DNA of 64,000 nucleotides from positions 682,001 to 746,000 of the forward strand of contig NZ_LAIR01000002.1 in assembly GCF_001247745.1 (NCBI RefSeq), written 5' to 3'. Within the stretch, counting starts at the first letter, position 1, and the number at the start of each line of letters is the position of its first letter. Below, piece by piece: positions 35,110 through 42,482 of the stretch. This stretch comes from Luteipulveratus halotolerans (GTDB lineage: Bacteria > Actinomycetota > Actinomycetes > Actinomycetales > Dermatophilaceae). The translations under genes and the position numbers were made by a program. The notes beneath the pieces are model-generated. The model made no database searches. It was not told where the DNA came from and saw only the letters and a list, made by a program, of their open reading frames with translations.

Positions 35110-35693
35110 CGTCCGCAGACGGCATCGTGATCGGCCCTGACGGGCGGCCCCGCTGCGCCTGGGCCGGCTCCACGCCCGACTACCTCGTCTACCACGACGA
35201 GGAGTGGGGCCGTCCGGTCCACGGTGAGTCCGCTCTGTACGAACGCCTGACCCTCGAGGCGTTCCAGTCCGGGCTGTCCTGGATCACGATCCTGCGCAAG
35301 CGCCCGGCCTTCCGGGCGGCGTTCTCCGACTTCGACGCCGACACCGTCGCCCGCTATGGCGCGGGCGACGTCGAGCGGCTCATGAACGACGCAGGCATCG
35401 TCCGCAACCGACGCAAGATCGAGGCGGCGATCACCAACGCGCGCGCCGTCGTACGCCTGCGTGACGAGGGTGGTCTGGACGCGGTGTTCTGGTCCCACCG
35501 TCCGGCTGTGCACCACCCGCCGCGTACGCTCGCCGACGCAGTGGCGACCACACCTGAGTCGGTCGCTGTGGCCAAGACCTTGAAGAAGGCGGGTTTCGCG
35601 CACGTGGGGCCCACGACGATGTACGCCGCGATGCAGGCCTGCGGGGTGGTCGACGACCACCTGCTCGGCTGCTTCCTCGGTGCGGGGGACTGA
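35106..35693 (+). CDS. tag: DNA-3-methyladenine glycosylase I
   Basis: A 195-residue base-excision glycosylase (TagI) that removes 3-methyladenine from alkylated DNA. Family motifs are CAWAG...YHDEEWGRPV at the N-terminus, LEAFQSGLSWITILRKRPAFR, IVRNRRKIEAAITNA and the C-terminal HLLGCF. The zinc-snap residues of the family correspond to the N-terminal Cys and His and the C-terminal His/Cys. ATGA overlap with the SRPBCC gene sets the start. Confidence 0.95.
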   Translation: MTSADGIVIGPDGRPRCAWAGSTPDYLVYHDEEWGRPVHGESALYERLTLEAFQSGLSWITILRKRPAFRAAFSDFDADTVARYGAGDVERLMNDAGIVRNRRKIEAAITNARAVVRLRDEGGLDAVFWSHRPAVHHPPRTLADAVATTPESVAVAKTLKKAGFAHVGPTTMYAAMQACGVVDDHLLGCFLGAGD

Positions 35694-35697
35694 CACC

Positions 35698-36966
35698 ATG
35701 AGCACAGCCGTGCTGGGCGCCGAGCGCAGCGGCCGCGTGGCCGAGACGACCGAGCGGGCGCACCTGCTCGCCCGGCGGTTCCTGCCGCTGGTGATCGGGT
35801 CCTACCTGCTGTTCCGTCTGCTGTCGGCGGTCCTGATGATCTGGCTGGCGCGCCACCAGGTGCCCGAGGGCGTCCCCTTCGGCCCCGAGAGCGGCAGCAC
35901 GACGACGTACTGGGACATGACCCGCATGTGGGACGGTCGCTGGTACGAGACGATCGTCAACGAGGGCTACCCCGACCAGCTGCCCGTGCAGGACGGCGCG
36001 CTCCAGCAGAACCAGTGGGCGTTCTACCCGCTGTTCCCCGAGCTCACCCGACTGCTGATGTCGATCACCGGCCTGCCCTTCGGCGTGGTCGGGTCGATGC
36101 TGTCGCTCGTCCTCGGCACAGCCGCTGCGGGTGTCATGGGTGTGCTGATCCGCGACAAGGTCGGCCCGGCCGTCGCGCTCGCGGCCGTCTGCGTGTACGC
36201 CGCCTCGCCGCCCTCCCCGACGTTGCAGATGGCCTACACCGAGTCGCTCGCGATGCTGCTGCTGTGCGGGTTCCTGCTCGCCGTGCAGCGTGAGCAGTGG
36301 GCGGTGGCGGCGACTCTCGCGCTGCTCACCGGCCTCACCCGTCCGATCGCGCTGCCGCTCGGGCTGGTCGCGCTGGTCGTGGTGGTCCTGCGTTGGCGCG
36401 ACCGGTCCGAGCGGCCGATCTCCCGACGTGACTGGGGCGGCATGCTCAGCACGCTGGTCGCGTGCGGGCTCGCCGGGCTGATGTGGCCCGCCATCGCCTG
36501 GTCGCAGACCGGCAGCCCGACGGCGTACACCGACACGATGGGCACCTGGCGCGTGGGCGGTGAGGTGCACGCGTTCCAGCCGTGGTGGCACAACTCGGCG
36601 GTCGCGCTCGGCGACTTCTGGGGACGGTTCTGGCTGCTGGCGTTCGTCGTCGCGATGCTCGTCGCGATGCTGGGCCCCTGGGCGCGCGGGCTGGGCGCTC
36701 CGATGCGCACCTGGACGCTCGGCTACCTGCTCTACCTCGGCGCGGTCCTCGACCCGTGGACGAGCATCTACCGCTACCTGCTGTTCGTGTTCCCGCTCGC
36801 CGTCGTCATGGTCGGCGGAGGCTGGGCACCGGACGACGAGCGGTCCCGGGTCTACCGGTTCGTCGGCCTGCGCACCGTCGTGCTCGTGCTGCTCGGGCTG
36901 GGGTGGCAGGTCTGGTGGGGCTGGGAGCTCCTGCGGTTCATCCCTCCCGCCGACAACCCGATCTAG
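35698..36966 (+). CDS. Polytopic membrane protein resembling PIG-V-type mannosyltransferases
   Basis: A 422-residue integral membrane protein with about ten helices. After helix 1 the loop WDGRWYETIVNEGYPDQLP matches the conserved WDGxWYxxIxxxGY block of PIG-V/GT-C type glycosyltransferases, and QWAFYPLFPELTRLL follows as in that family. It probably uses a lipid-linked sugar to glycosylate a lipid or protein on the outer face (inference). ATG 35698 begins 4 bp after tag. The C-terminus is ADNPI. Confidence 0.82.
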   Translation: MSTAVLGAERSGRVAETTERAHLLARRFLPLVIGSYLLFRLLSAVLMIWLARHQVPEGVPFGPESGSTTTYWDMTRMWDGRWYETIVNEGYPDQLPVQDGALQQNQWAFYPLFPELTRLLMSITGLPFGVVGSMLSLVLGTAAAGVMGVLIRDKVGPAVALAAVCVYAASPPSPTLQMAYTESLAMLLLCGFLLAVQREQWAVAATLALLTGLTRPIALPLGLVALVVVVLRWRDRSERPISRRDWGGMLSTLVACGLAGLMWPAIAWSQTGSPTAYTDTMGTWRVGGEVHAFQPWWHNSAVALGDFWGRFWLLAFVVAMLVAMLGPWARGLGAPMRTWTLGYLLYLGAVLDPWTSIYRYLLFVFPLAVVMVGGGWAPDDERSRVYRFVGLRTVVLVLLGLGWQVWWGWELLRFIPPADNPI

Positions 36967-36971
36967 TTTCC

Positions 36972-37075
36972 TCTCGCTGATCTCGTCCTTCGTTCGGCGT
37001 CGCAGGCTCCGCCGAGCCGGCATCGTCGATCAGCGGCTTCTTCTCGCTGATCTCCTCCTTCGTTCGGCGTCGCAG
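36972..37075. repeat. 34-bp direct repeat in a 172-bp gap
   Basis: Bases 36972-37005 and 37042-37075 are identical except for one G/C difference, 70 bp apart, between the mannosyltransferase-like gene and the convergent enoyl-CoA hydratase. The unit includes TTCGTTCGGCGTCGCAG. Partial ATCAGCGG sequences follow each copy. The rest of the gap (37095-37138) is GC-rich with a CCGGCC...GGCCGG stem that might terminate transcription. No coding signal is seen. Confidence 0.8.
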
Positions 37076-37138
37076 ATCAGCGGTTCCGTCTGGCCCTCGA
37101 CTCCTCCTCCGGCCGGGCTCGCAGGCCGGGCGGTGGGG

Positions 37139-37930
37139 CTACCGGCCGTGGAAGGTCGGCTTCTCCTTGGCGAGGAAGGCGTCGACGGCGTCGGCGTGGT
37201 CCTGGGTCTTGCCGGTGAGCGTCATCAACTCACCCTCGTACGCCAAGGACTGCTCGAGGTCGTGCGAGGCGGAGTGGTCGACGGCGCGGCGCACCGAGCC
37301 GTACGCCACCGTCGGGCCGGCCGCCAACGTCGCGGCGAGCTCGGCCACGGCAGCATCGAGCTCGTCCGCCGGCACGACGCGCGTGGCCAGCCCCAAGGAG
37401 AGCGCCTCGTCGGCCTTGACCGTGCGAGGCATGAGCAGCAGCTCCTTGGCCTTCGCGGTGCCGATCAGGCGGGGGAGGGTCCACGAGGCGCCGGTGTCGC
37501 ACGACAGTGCGATGCCCGTGAACGCCATGTTGAAGCCGGCCGTGTCGGCCACGATCCGCAGGTCGGACGCGAACGCGAGAGAAGCGCCCGCACCGGCCGC
37601 GACGCCGTTGACCGCGGCGATGACCGGCTTGTTCATCTCCGCGACCAGCGTGACGATCGGGTTGTAGTGCTCGGGAACGGTCGCGAACAACGCCTCCGAG
37701 CCGGACTTGAGCAGCCCGACGTGCTCCTTCAGGTCCTGGCCGACGCAGAACGCCCGCCCCGACCCGGTGAGGACGACCACCCGTACCTCCGCGTCGTCAG
37801 CGACCTGCTGCAGCGCGGCGAGCAGCGACTCCTTGGTGGCGACGTCGAGCGAGTTCATCGCGTCGGGGCGGTTGAGCCGGACGGTGGCGACGCCGCCGTC
37901 GCGGGTCACGAGCACGGGCGCATCGGACAT
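37139..37930 (-). CDS. Enoyl-CoA hydratase/isomerase family protein
   Basis: A 263-residue crotonase-fold enzyme. Oxyanion-hole segments are GSGRAFCVGQDLKEH and AAVNGVAAGAGASLAFASDL. The Glu pair typical of hydratases is not obvious; an FTGIALSCDTGASWTLPRLIG segment resembles PaaG/PaaB-type isomerases. A role in phenylacetate or fatty-acid beta-oxidation is suggested by the upstream PaaX-family regulator. GAAGGAG lies 8 bp before the ATG. Confidence 0.9.
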   Translation of the reverse strand: MSDAPVLVTRDGGVATVRLNRPDAMNSLDVATKESLLAALQQVADDAEVRVVVLTGSGRAFCVGQDLKEHVGLLKSGSEALFATVPEHYNPIVTLVAEMNKPVIAAVNGVAAGAGASLAFASDLRIVADTAGFNMAFTGIALSCDTGASWTLPRLIGTAKAKELLLMPRTVKADEALSLGLATRVVPADELDAAVAELAATLAAGPTVAYGSVRRAVDHSASHDLEQSLAYEGELMTLTGKTQDHADAVDAFLAKEKPTFHGR

Positions 37931-37957
37931 CGAGGCTGCTCCTTCGGGTGGGCGCGG

Positions 37958-38782
37958 TCAGTCGGACGACTGTAGGGCTGCGGGTGTCTGCTGGACGGTG
38001 TCGGGGTCGCCGACGAGACACGCGTCGACGTACGCCGACGCCGCCGGGCGCAGCGCGCGCGTCAGCTCGTCGAACCTCTCGGCCGCCGCGTGCCCGGCCC
38101 AGTCGTCCGGTAGCACCTCCGGTGGCAGGCCGGGGTCGTCGAACAGGAACTTGCGCCACTCATGGACCAAGGTGGTGCGTACGGCGAAGGCTTCCTCCGG
38201 CTGTCGCACGAGGTCGTCGACGCGGCCGGTGAGCCGTTCGGCCGAGCGCAGGAACCCGTCGTACGCCCGCGACAGCCCCCGCAGGTCCCACAGGTCACGG
38301 GCCAGTGCGGCGCCGTCGCCGTCGAGCCGACCGGAGAAGCTGCGGGTGCGCTGCCCCTCGAGGGCGGTGTCGAGCTCATCGCTGCGGCGTGGCCCGACCC
38401 AGGTGTCGGTCGCCATCCGGGCGTAGCCGAGATAGCCGAGCGAGGCGGTGATGCGGTCGCGGCGGCTGCGGTCGGCGACGTGCTCGACCACGACGACGTG
38501 CCACGAGCCGTCCCACGGTGCGGGAGCGGTGCGGTAGATGCGGTCCCAGGCCGAGCGCAGACGGCGCTGAGCGCGGGGTGTGGTGGCGTATCCGCGAACT
38601 CCGTCGCGCTCCTGGGGCTCCAGCCAGTCCTCGCGCGAGAGCCGCGAGACCGCGGTGCGCACGGCCGGAGCGGCGACGTCGACAGCCGCGAGCAGGCGTA
38701 CGACGGCGGCGATGGGAGCCCAGCCGCCGCGTTCGGCGAGGTGATCGCCGTACAGGTCGAACACGGCGGAGCGGGCGTGCAT
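37958..38782 (-). CDS. PaaX family transcriptional regulator
   Basis: A 274-residue regulator of the PaaX type. N-terminal winged helix: MHARSAVFDLYGDHL, then VAAPAVRTAVSRLSREDWL; the middle has LGYLGYARMATDTWVGPRR and the C-terminal domain begins near LWDLRGLSRAYDGFL. PaaX represses phenylacetate genes, with phenylacetyl-CoA as inducer. It is 27 bp upstream of the enoyl-CoA hydratase and co-directional, so probably an operon that it regulates. No other paa gene is in the window. Confidence 0.92.
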   Translation of the reverse strand: MHARSAVFDLYGDHLAERGGWAPIAAVVRLLAAVDVAAPAVRTAVSRLSREDWLEPQERDGVRGYATTPRAQRRLRSAWDRIYRTAPAPWDGSWHVVVVEHVADRSRRDRITASLGYLGYARMATDTWVGPRRSDELDTALEGQRTRSFSGRLDGDGAALARDLWDLRGLSRAYDGFLRSAERLTGRVDDLVRQPEEAFAVRTTLVHEWRKFLFDDPGLPPEVLPDDWAGHAAAERFDELTRALRPAASAYVDACLVGDPDTVQQTPAALQSSD

Positions 38783-38904
38783 GGGCCCCAGTCTGCCCGA
38801 CGCGCGATCCCGGCCACCCCGGGATTTCCCACCGGCGGCGCGGCAGGCGATAATAGGCCAGCACTTGAGCGCATCAGCTGGGCACCCAGCAGGCAGGCAA
38901 CCTC

Positions 38905-38938
38905 CGCGTGGTGATGCGTTCAGACAGCGGACCACGCG
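38905..38938 (+). promoter_or_regulatory. Leader inverted repeat before the DUF3117 gene
   Basis: CGCGTGGT (38905-38912) and ACCACGCG (38931-38938) form a perfect 8-bp stem around an 18-nt spacer, 20 bp before the DUF3117 start. A GATAAT hexamer (38849-38854), a likely -10, lies 51 bp upstream of the stem, so the stem would be in the mRNA leader. Could be a regulatory hairpin; no known riboswitch matches. Confidence 0.4.
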
Positions 38939-38957
38939 ATGCGAAAGGGAGTTCCCC

Positions 38958-39125
38958 ATGGCGGCGATGAAGCCCAGGACCGGTGACGGTCCCCTCGAGG
39001 TCACCAAGGAGGGCCGCAGCATCCTGCTGCGCATGCCCCTCGAAGGTGGCGGGCGACTGGTGGTCGAGATGAACGCCGAAGAGGCCGCCGCGCTCGGTGA
39101 GGCCATCAAGGGCTGCATCGGCTGA
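38958..39125 (+). CDS. DUF3117 small protein
   Basis: A 55-residue protein with the almost invariant start MAAMKPRTGDGPLEVTKEGR and the end of a short sheet-helix fold (RLVVEMNAEEAAALGEAI). DUF3117 proteins are conserved across actinobacteria, including next to tagA and glgC in mycobacteria as I recall, but no function is established. ATG 38958 has an AAGGGAG box. It is followed by a terminator. Confidence 0.95.
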   Translation: MAAMKPRTGDGPLEVTKEGRSILLRMPLEGGGRLVVEMNAEEAAALGEAIKGCIG

Positions 39126-39145
39126 CGCCACTTCAGTACGACCGG

Positions 39146-39175
39146 ACCCCGGCTCCTCCTGCAGAGGGCCGGGGT
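39146..39175 (+). terminator. Terminator after the DUF3117 gene
   Basis: A 12-bp stem (ACCCCGGC-CCTC against GAGGGCCGGGGT) with a single bulged T and a 5-nt loop, 20 bp after the DUF3117 stop, followed by TCGTC. It lies 38 bp before the GlgC-like start. Confidence 0.75.
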
Positions 39176-39213
39176 TCGTCGCGTTCAGAGGCGGTGTGAG
39201 GCACGATCGGAGC

Positions 39214-40440
39214 ATGACCGTGTCGCGATGCCTCGCCGTGGTCCAGGCCGGAGGCCAGGGATCACGCATGGAGGTCCTCACCCACCGCCGGGCCAAGCCA
39301 GCACTGCCGTTCGCCGGGACCTACCAGCTGATCGACTTCCCCTTGTCCAACCTGCACCACAGCGGCGTCGACGACGTGTGGCTGTGCCTGCAGTACGAAG
39401 CCGGCTCGCTCGACGACCTCGTCGCCAACGGCCGCCCCTGGGACCTGGACCGCACCCGAGGAGGGCTGCGCCTGGTCTTCCCGCAGGAGTCGCGGGACTC
39501 CGCCGAGGAGGACGGGTTCGCGACGGGCAACGCCGATCAGCTCTTCCGCATCCGCGATCAGATCCGGCGGGCGGACGTCGACGTCGTGCTGGTGATGAGT
39601 GCCGACCACGTCTACGAGCTCGACTACACCGAGGTGCTCGCGACGCACCGGGCCTCCAACGCGGAGTGCACGATCGTGACGACGACCTGCAGCCGGTCCG
39701 AGGCGTCCGCGCACGCGACCGTCGAGGCCGACGACGCAGGCCGCGTCACCGACTTCGCTTACAAACCCGACGATCCCCGGACCTCGGTCATCGCCACGGA
39801 GGTGTTCGCGTACGACGCGCGCCTGCTCGTCGAGGGTCTCGAAGAGCTGCAGCGCAGGACCACCCACGAGGCGGAGGAGGGCGACACCGGCCTGGGCGAC
39901 TTCGGTGAGCACCTCGTGCCATGGTTCGTCGACCGTGGACGCACCGTCGCGCACGCGATGGCGGGCTACTGGATGGACGTGGGACGGCCCGAGACCTATC
40001 TGCAGGCCCACCGAGACCTCATCGCGGGCAAGGTCGACGTGTTCAGGTCCGACCGCCCCGTGCTCACCCAGCAGCCGCAACGACCGCCGGCGCGGGTGGT
40101 CGAGGGCGCCCAGGTCGTCGACAGCCTCGTCAGCAACGGCGCACGCGTGGAGGGGACCGTGCGCCGCAGCGTCCTCGGTCCGGGTGTGGTCGTGGAGCGC
40201 GGTGCGGAGGTCACCGACTCGATCGTGTTCCAGGACACCGTGATTCGTGCCGGTGCACAGGTCTCGTGGACGATCGTCGACGAGCACGTCACCGTCGGGC
40301 GCAGCGCCCGTGTCGGTGGTCGCCCGCGGACCCGGCCGGTGCCGACGGACCGGATCACGTTGATCGGTGCGCGTTCTCGGGTCGCGGCCGGGCACACCGT
40401 GAGCGGCGGTGCGCGCGTCGAGCCGGACCGGCGGGTCTAG
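39214..40440 (+). CDS. GlgC-like sugar-phosphate nucleotidyltransferase
   Basis: A 408-residue protein of the ADP-glucose pyrophosphorylase family. The nucleotide-binding loop QAGGQGSRM and RAKPALPFAGTYQLIDFPLS are conserved, SADHVYELDY matches the sugar-1-phosphate site, and a left-handed beta-helix C-terminal domain follows. It departs from typical GlgC: the usual W-x-x-GTADA region reads EEDGFATGNADQL, and the glgA partner is absent nearby. It may make ADP-glucose for glycogen or maltose-1-phosphate synthesis, or another NDP-sugar. Its stop overlaps the convergent O-methyltransferase stop. Confidence 0.88.
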   Translation: MTVSRCLAVVQAGGQGSRMEVLTHRRAKPALPFAGTYQLIDFPLSNLHHSGVDDVWLCLQYEAGSLDDLVANGRPWDLDRTRGGLRLVFPQESRDSAEEDGFATGNADQLFRIRDQIRRADVDVVLVMSADHVYELDYTEVLATHRASNAECTIVTTTCSRSEASAHATVEADDAGRVTDFAYKPDDPRTSVIATEVFAYDARLLVEGLEELQRRTTHEAEEGDTGLGDFGEHLVPWFVDRGRTVAHAMAGYWMDVGRPETYLQAHRDLIAGKVDVFRSDRPVLTQQPQRPPARVVEGAQVVDSLVSNGARVEGTVRRSVLGPGVVVERGAEVTDSIVFQDTVIRAGAQVSWTIVDEHVTVGRSARVGGRPRTRPVPTDRITLIGARSRVAAGHTVSGGARVEPDRRV

Positions 40441-41069
40441 CGCTTGACGGCGGTCAGGAGTCCGTCGCCGACGGGCAGGAGCGCGACCGTGAGCGTCTCG
40501 TCGTCACGCAGCTGCTTGCCGAGGTCACGCAGCACGACCGTGGTCTCGTCGCGCACCGCTGGATCGGCGACCCGGTCGTGCCAGAGCATGTTGTCGATGG
40601 CCATGACGCCGCCCGGACGCAGGAGTCGGATCGCCTGCTCGACGTAGCGCGGGTACTCCGGCTTGTGCCCGTCCACCAGGACGAGGTCGTAGGCGTTGTC
40701 CGCGAGGCGAGGGAGCACGTCCAGGGCGCTGCCGGAGATCGTGCGGGTGCGCTGCGAGGCGACGCCGGCGGCGGCGTACGCCTGCTTGGCCGCACGCTGG
40801 TTCTCGGGCTCGATGTCGATCGTGGTGAGCACCCCGTCGGCCGGCATGCCGCGCAGCAACCACAGGCCGGAGGTGCCTGCGCCGGTGCCGATCTCGACCA
40901 CGGCGCGCGCCGCCACGGCAGCCGCGAGCATCGACAGCGCAGCACCGGTGCCGGGAGACACGGGCGGGCAGCCGAGCTCGCTGCCGCGCCGACGAGCCGC
41001 CTCGATGACCTCCGGCTCGTGGGGGAACTCCTCGGCGTAGGCCCACGTTGCAGGCTTCATGGTGCTCAT
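40437..41069 (-). CDS. Class I SAM-dependent O-methyltransferase (AdoMet-MTase family 3)
   Basis: A 210-residue methyltransferase of the COMT/caffeoyl-CoA O-methyltransferase family. The SAM-binding loop is VVEIGTGAGTSGLWLL, followed by the acidic loop LTTIDIEPENQ and the metal-site segment DLVLVDGHKPEYPRY and MAIDNMLWHD. The same gene lies upstream of sigE and divergent from it in mycobacteria as I recall. ATG 41069 is used; ATG 41060 is three codons further in. The acceptor is unknown. Confidence 0.92.
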   Translation of the reverse strand: MSTMKPATWAYAEEFPHEPEVIEAARRRGSELGCPPVSPGTGAALSMLAAAVAARAVVEIGTGAGTSGLWLLRGMPADGVLTTIDIEPENQRAAKQAYAAAGVASQRTRTISGSALDVLPRLADNAYDLVLVDGHKPEYPRYVEQAIRLLRPGGVMAIDNMLWHDRVADPAVRDETTVVLRDLGKQLRDDETLTVALLPVGDGLLTAVKR

Positions 41070-41085
41070 GGCGACGACTGTAGTC

Positions 41086-41106
41086 GCGCCCGACAAGGTC
41101 GGGCGC
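41086..41106. promoter_or_regulatory. Hairpin in the O-methyltransferase/sigE intergenic region
   Basis: GCGCCCGAC (41086-41094) and GTCGGGCGC (41098-41106) form a perfect 9-bp inverted repeat with a 3-nt spacer, between the two divergent starts and just upstream of three CAGGT repeats. It could be an operator or a leader hairpin. No function is claimed. Confidence 0.4.
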
Positions 41107-41110
41107 ACCC

Positions 41111-41138
41111 CAGGTTCTGCCCAGGTGGCGTCCAGGTT
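41111..41138. promoter_or_regulatory. Three CAGGT direct repeats at 11-bp period upstream of sigE
   Basis: CAGGT occurs at 41111, 41122 and 41133, each preceded by C, exactly one helical turn apart, about 80-105 bp upstream of the sigE start. Helically phased direct repeats are typical for response regulators such as the OmpR/PhoP class. In mycobacteria sigE is controlled by the MprA response regulator, which binds CAGG-containing direct repeats; that link is inference. Confidence 0.45.
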
Positions 41139-41214
41139 GCCGCGCCAGGATGGCGTGACGAGGCCAAGGCGTCTCGGGCGACGCGGGGGCGTCGCGCCCG
41201 GAAGAGGTGAGCCC

Positions 41215-41874
41215 ATGTCCAGCAGCAGCGCCACACAGGCTGCGCCCGTGCGACCGACCCGCACCGAGGTGCCCGACCAGGCCCCGCCCGGGTGGGAGCC
41301 GCCGACCTGGGAAGAGATCGTCACCGAGCACTCCGCTCGCGTGTACCGCCTCGCCTACCGGTTGACCGGCAACGTCCACGACGCCGAAGATCTCACCCAC
41401 GACGTCTTCGTGCGGGTCTTCCGCTCCTTGCACTCCTACCGGCCGGGCACCTTCGAGGGCTGGTTGCACCGCATCACCACCAACGTCTTCCTCGACAAGA
41501 TGCGTCGCAAGCAGCGCATCCGGTTCGACGCGCTCGCCGACGACGCCGCTGCGCGGCTGCCCAGCCGTGAGGCCGGCCCCGAGCAGCAGTACGCCGACAC
41601 CCACTTCGACGACGACGTGCAGCGTGCGCTGGACGCTCTTGCACCGGAGTTCCGGGCCGCCGTCGTCCTGTGCGACATCGAGGGGCTGTCCTACGACGAG
41701 ATCGCGACCACGCTCGGCATCAAGCTCGGCACGGTGCGTTCGCGGATCCACCGTGGCCGCGCCCAGCTGCGTGAGGCCCTGGCGCACCGGGCTCCGGCAC
41801 CGCGTCCCACGCGCACCCCGGTGAGCTCGGGGCCGTCCCTCACTTCAGGACGCGTGATTCCTGGGGCAGGATGA
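41215..41874 (+). CDS. sigE: ECF sigma factor SigE
   Basis: A 219-residue extracytoplasmic-function sigma factor. Region 2: YRLTGNVHDAEDLTHDVFVR, LHSYRPGTFEGWLHRI and LDKMRRKQR; region 4: LCDIEGLSYDEIATTLG and GTVRSRIHRGRAQLREA. The Pro-rich N-terminal 40 residues resemble the extended N-terminus of actinobacterial SigE. GAAGAGGTGA precedes ATG 41215 by about 4 bp. ATGA overlap with the anti-sigma gene links them. It would direct RNA polymerase to envelope-stress promoters. Confidence 0.95.
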   Translation: MSSSSATQAAPVRPTRTEVPDQAPPGWEPPTWEEIVTEHSARVYRLAYRLTGNVHDAEDLTHDVFVRVFRSLHSYRPGTFEGWLHRITTNVFLDKMRRKQRIRFDALADDAAARLPSREAGPEQQYADTHFDDDVQRALDALAPEFRAAVVLCDIEGLSYDEIATTLGIKLGTVRSRIHRGRAQLREALAHRAPAPRPTRTPVSSGPSLTSGRVIPGAG

Positions 41875-42452
41875 TGACTGTGCGCGCTCATCACCTCGGC
41901 GAGGCGGTCCACGACTACGTGGACGGCCTGCTCGACGCTGAGCGGACGCTGCGCGTCGAGCGTCATCTGCTGGTGTGCACGATGTGCCGCGCACAGGTCG
42001 AGCAGGAACGACGACTGGTCGAGAGCCTGCGGGCGTTCCGACCCGACCCGCGTCGGCAGCAGGACCTGATGGCCGGTCTGCTCGGCCTGGCCGACGAGGC
42101 GCCCATCCCTCCTGCACCGGCCCCGCGCCGTACGCCGTCACTCGTGATGTGCGACGCGCCCCCGCAGTACGAGTCGGTCCGGCAGCACCCGATGCTCCTG
42201 GCGCTGGTCGCCGTGGCCGGCTGTGTCGGGGTGTCACTGGTCGTGGTCAGCCTTCCGTCGCGCGCGGCGAGCACAGGCGGAGTCAACATGCCCGCGAGCG
42301 TGCGGCTCACGACCTCCCCGGGCGCAGACACAGCGCCGGCAGGCGGGGTCGTGCCCGCCGCCGTGGCGCGTGCCGAACGCGACGCCGACGACGCCGTGCA
42401 GATCCCGGACCCCCGTGCGCTCCACGTCCGGGCGTCGGTCCGGGTGCCGTGA
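41871..42452 (+). CDS. rseA: RseA-like zinc-finger anti-sigma factor
   Basis: A 193-residue anti-sigma factor. The ZAS motif is H-x3-C-x2-C (ERHLLVCTMC at about residues 25-34), preceded by the conserved HHLGEAVHDYVDGLLDAE. A hydrophobic segment (LLALVAVAGCVGVSLVVVSL, about 105-124) suggests a membrane helix, unlike the soluble mycobacterial RseA. It starts in an ATGA overlap with sigE and should hold SigE inactive until stress. Confidence 0.9.
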   Translation: MMTVRAHHLGEAVHDYVDGLLDAERTLRVERHLLVCTMCRAQVEQERRLVESLRAFRPDPRRQQDLMAGLLGLADEAPIPPAPAPRRTPSLVMCDAPPQYESVRQHPMLLALVAVAGCVGVSLVVVSLPSRAASTGGVNMPASVRLTTSPGADTAPAGGVVPAAVARAERDADDAVQIPDPRALHVRASVRVP

Positions 42453-42482
42453 GCGGTTCAGCGCTGCGGCACAATCTGCTCC

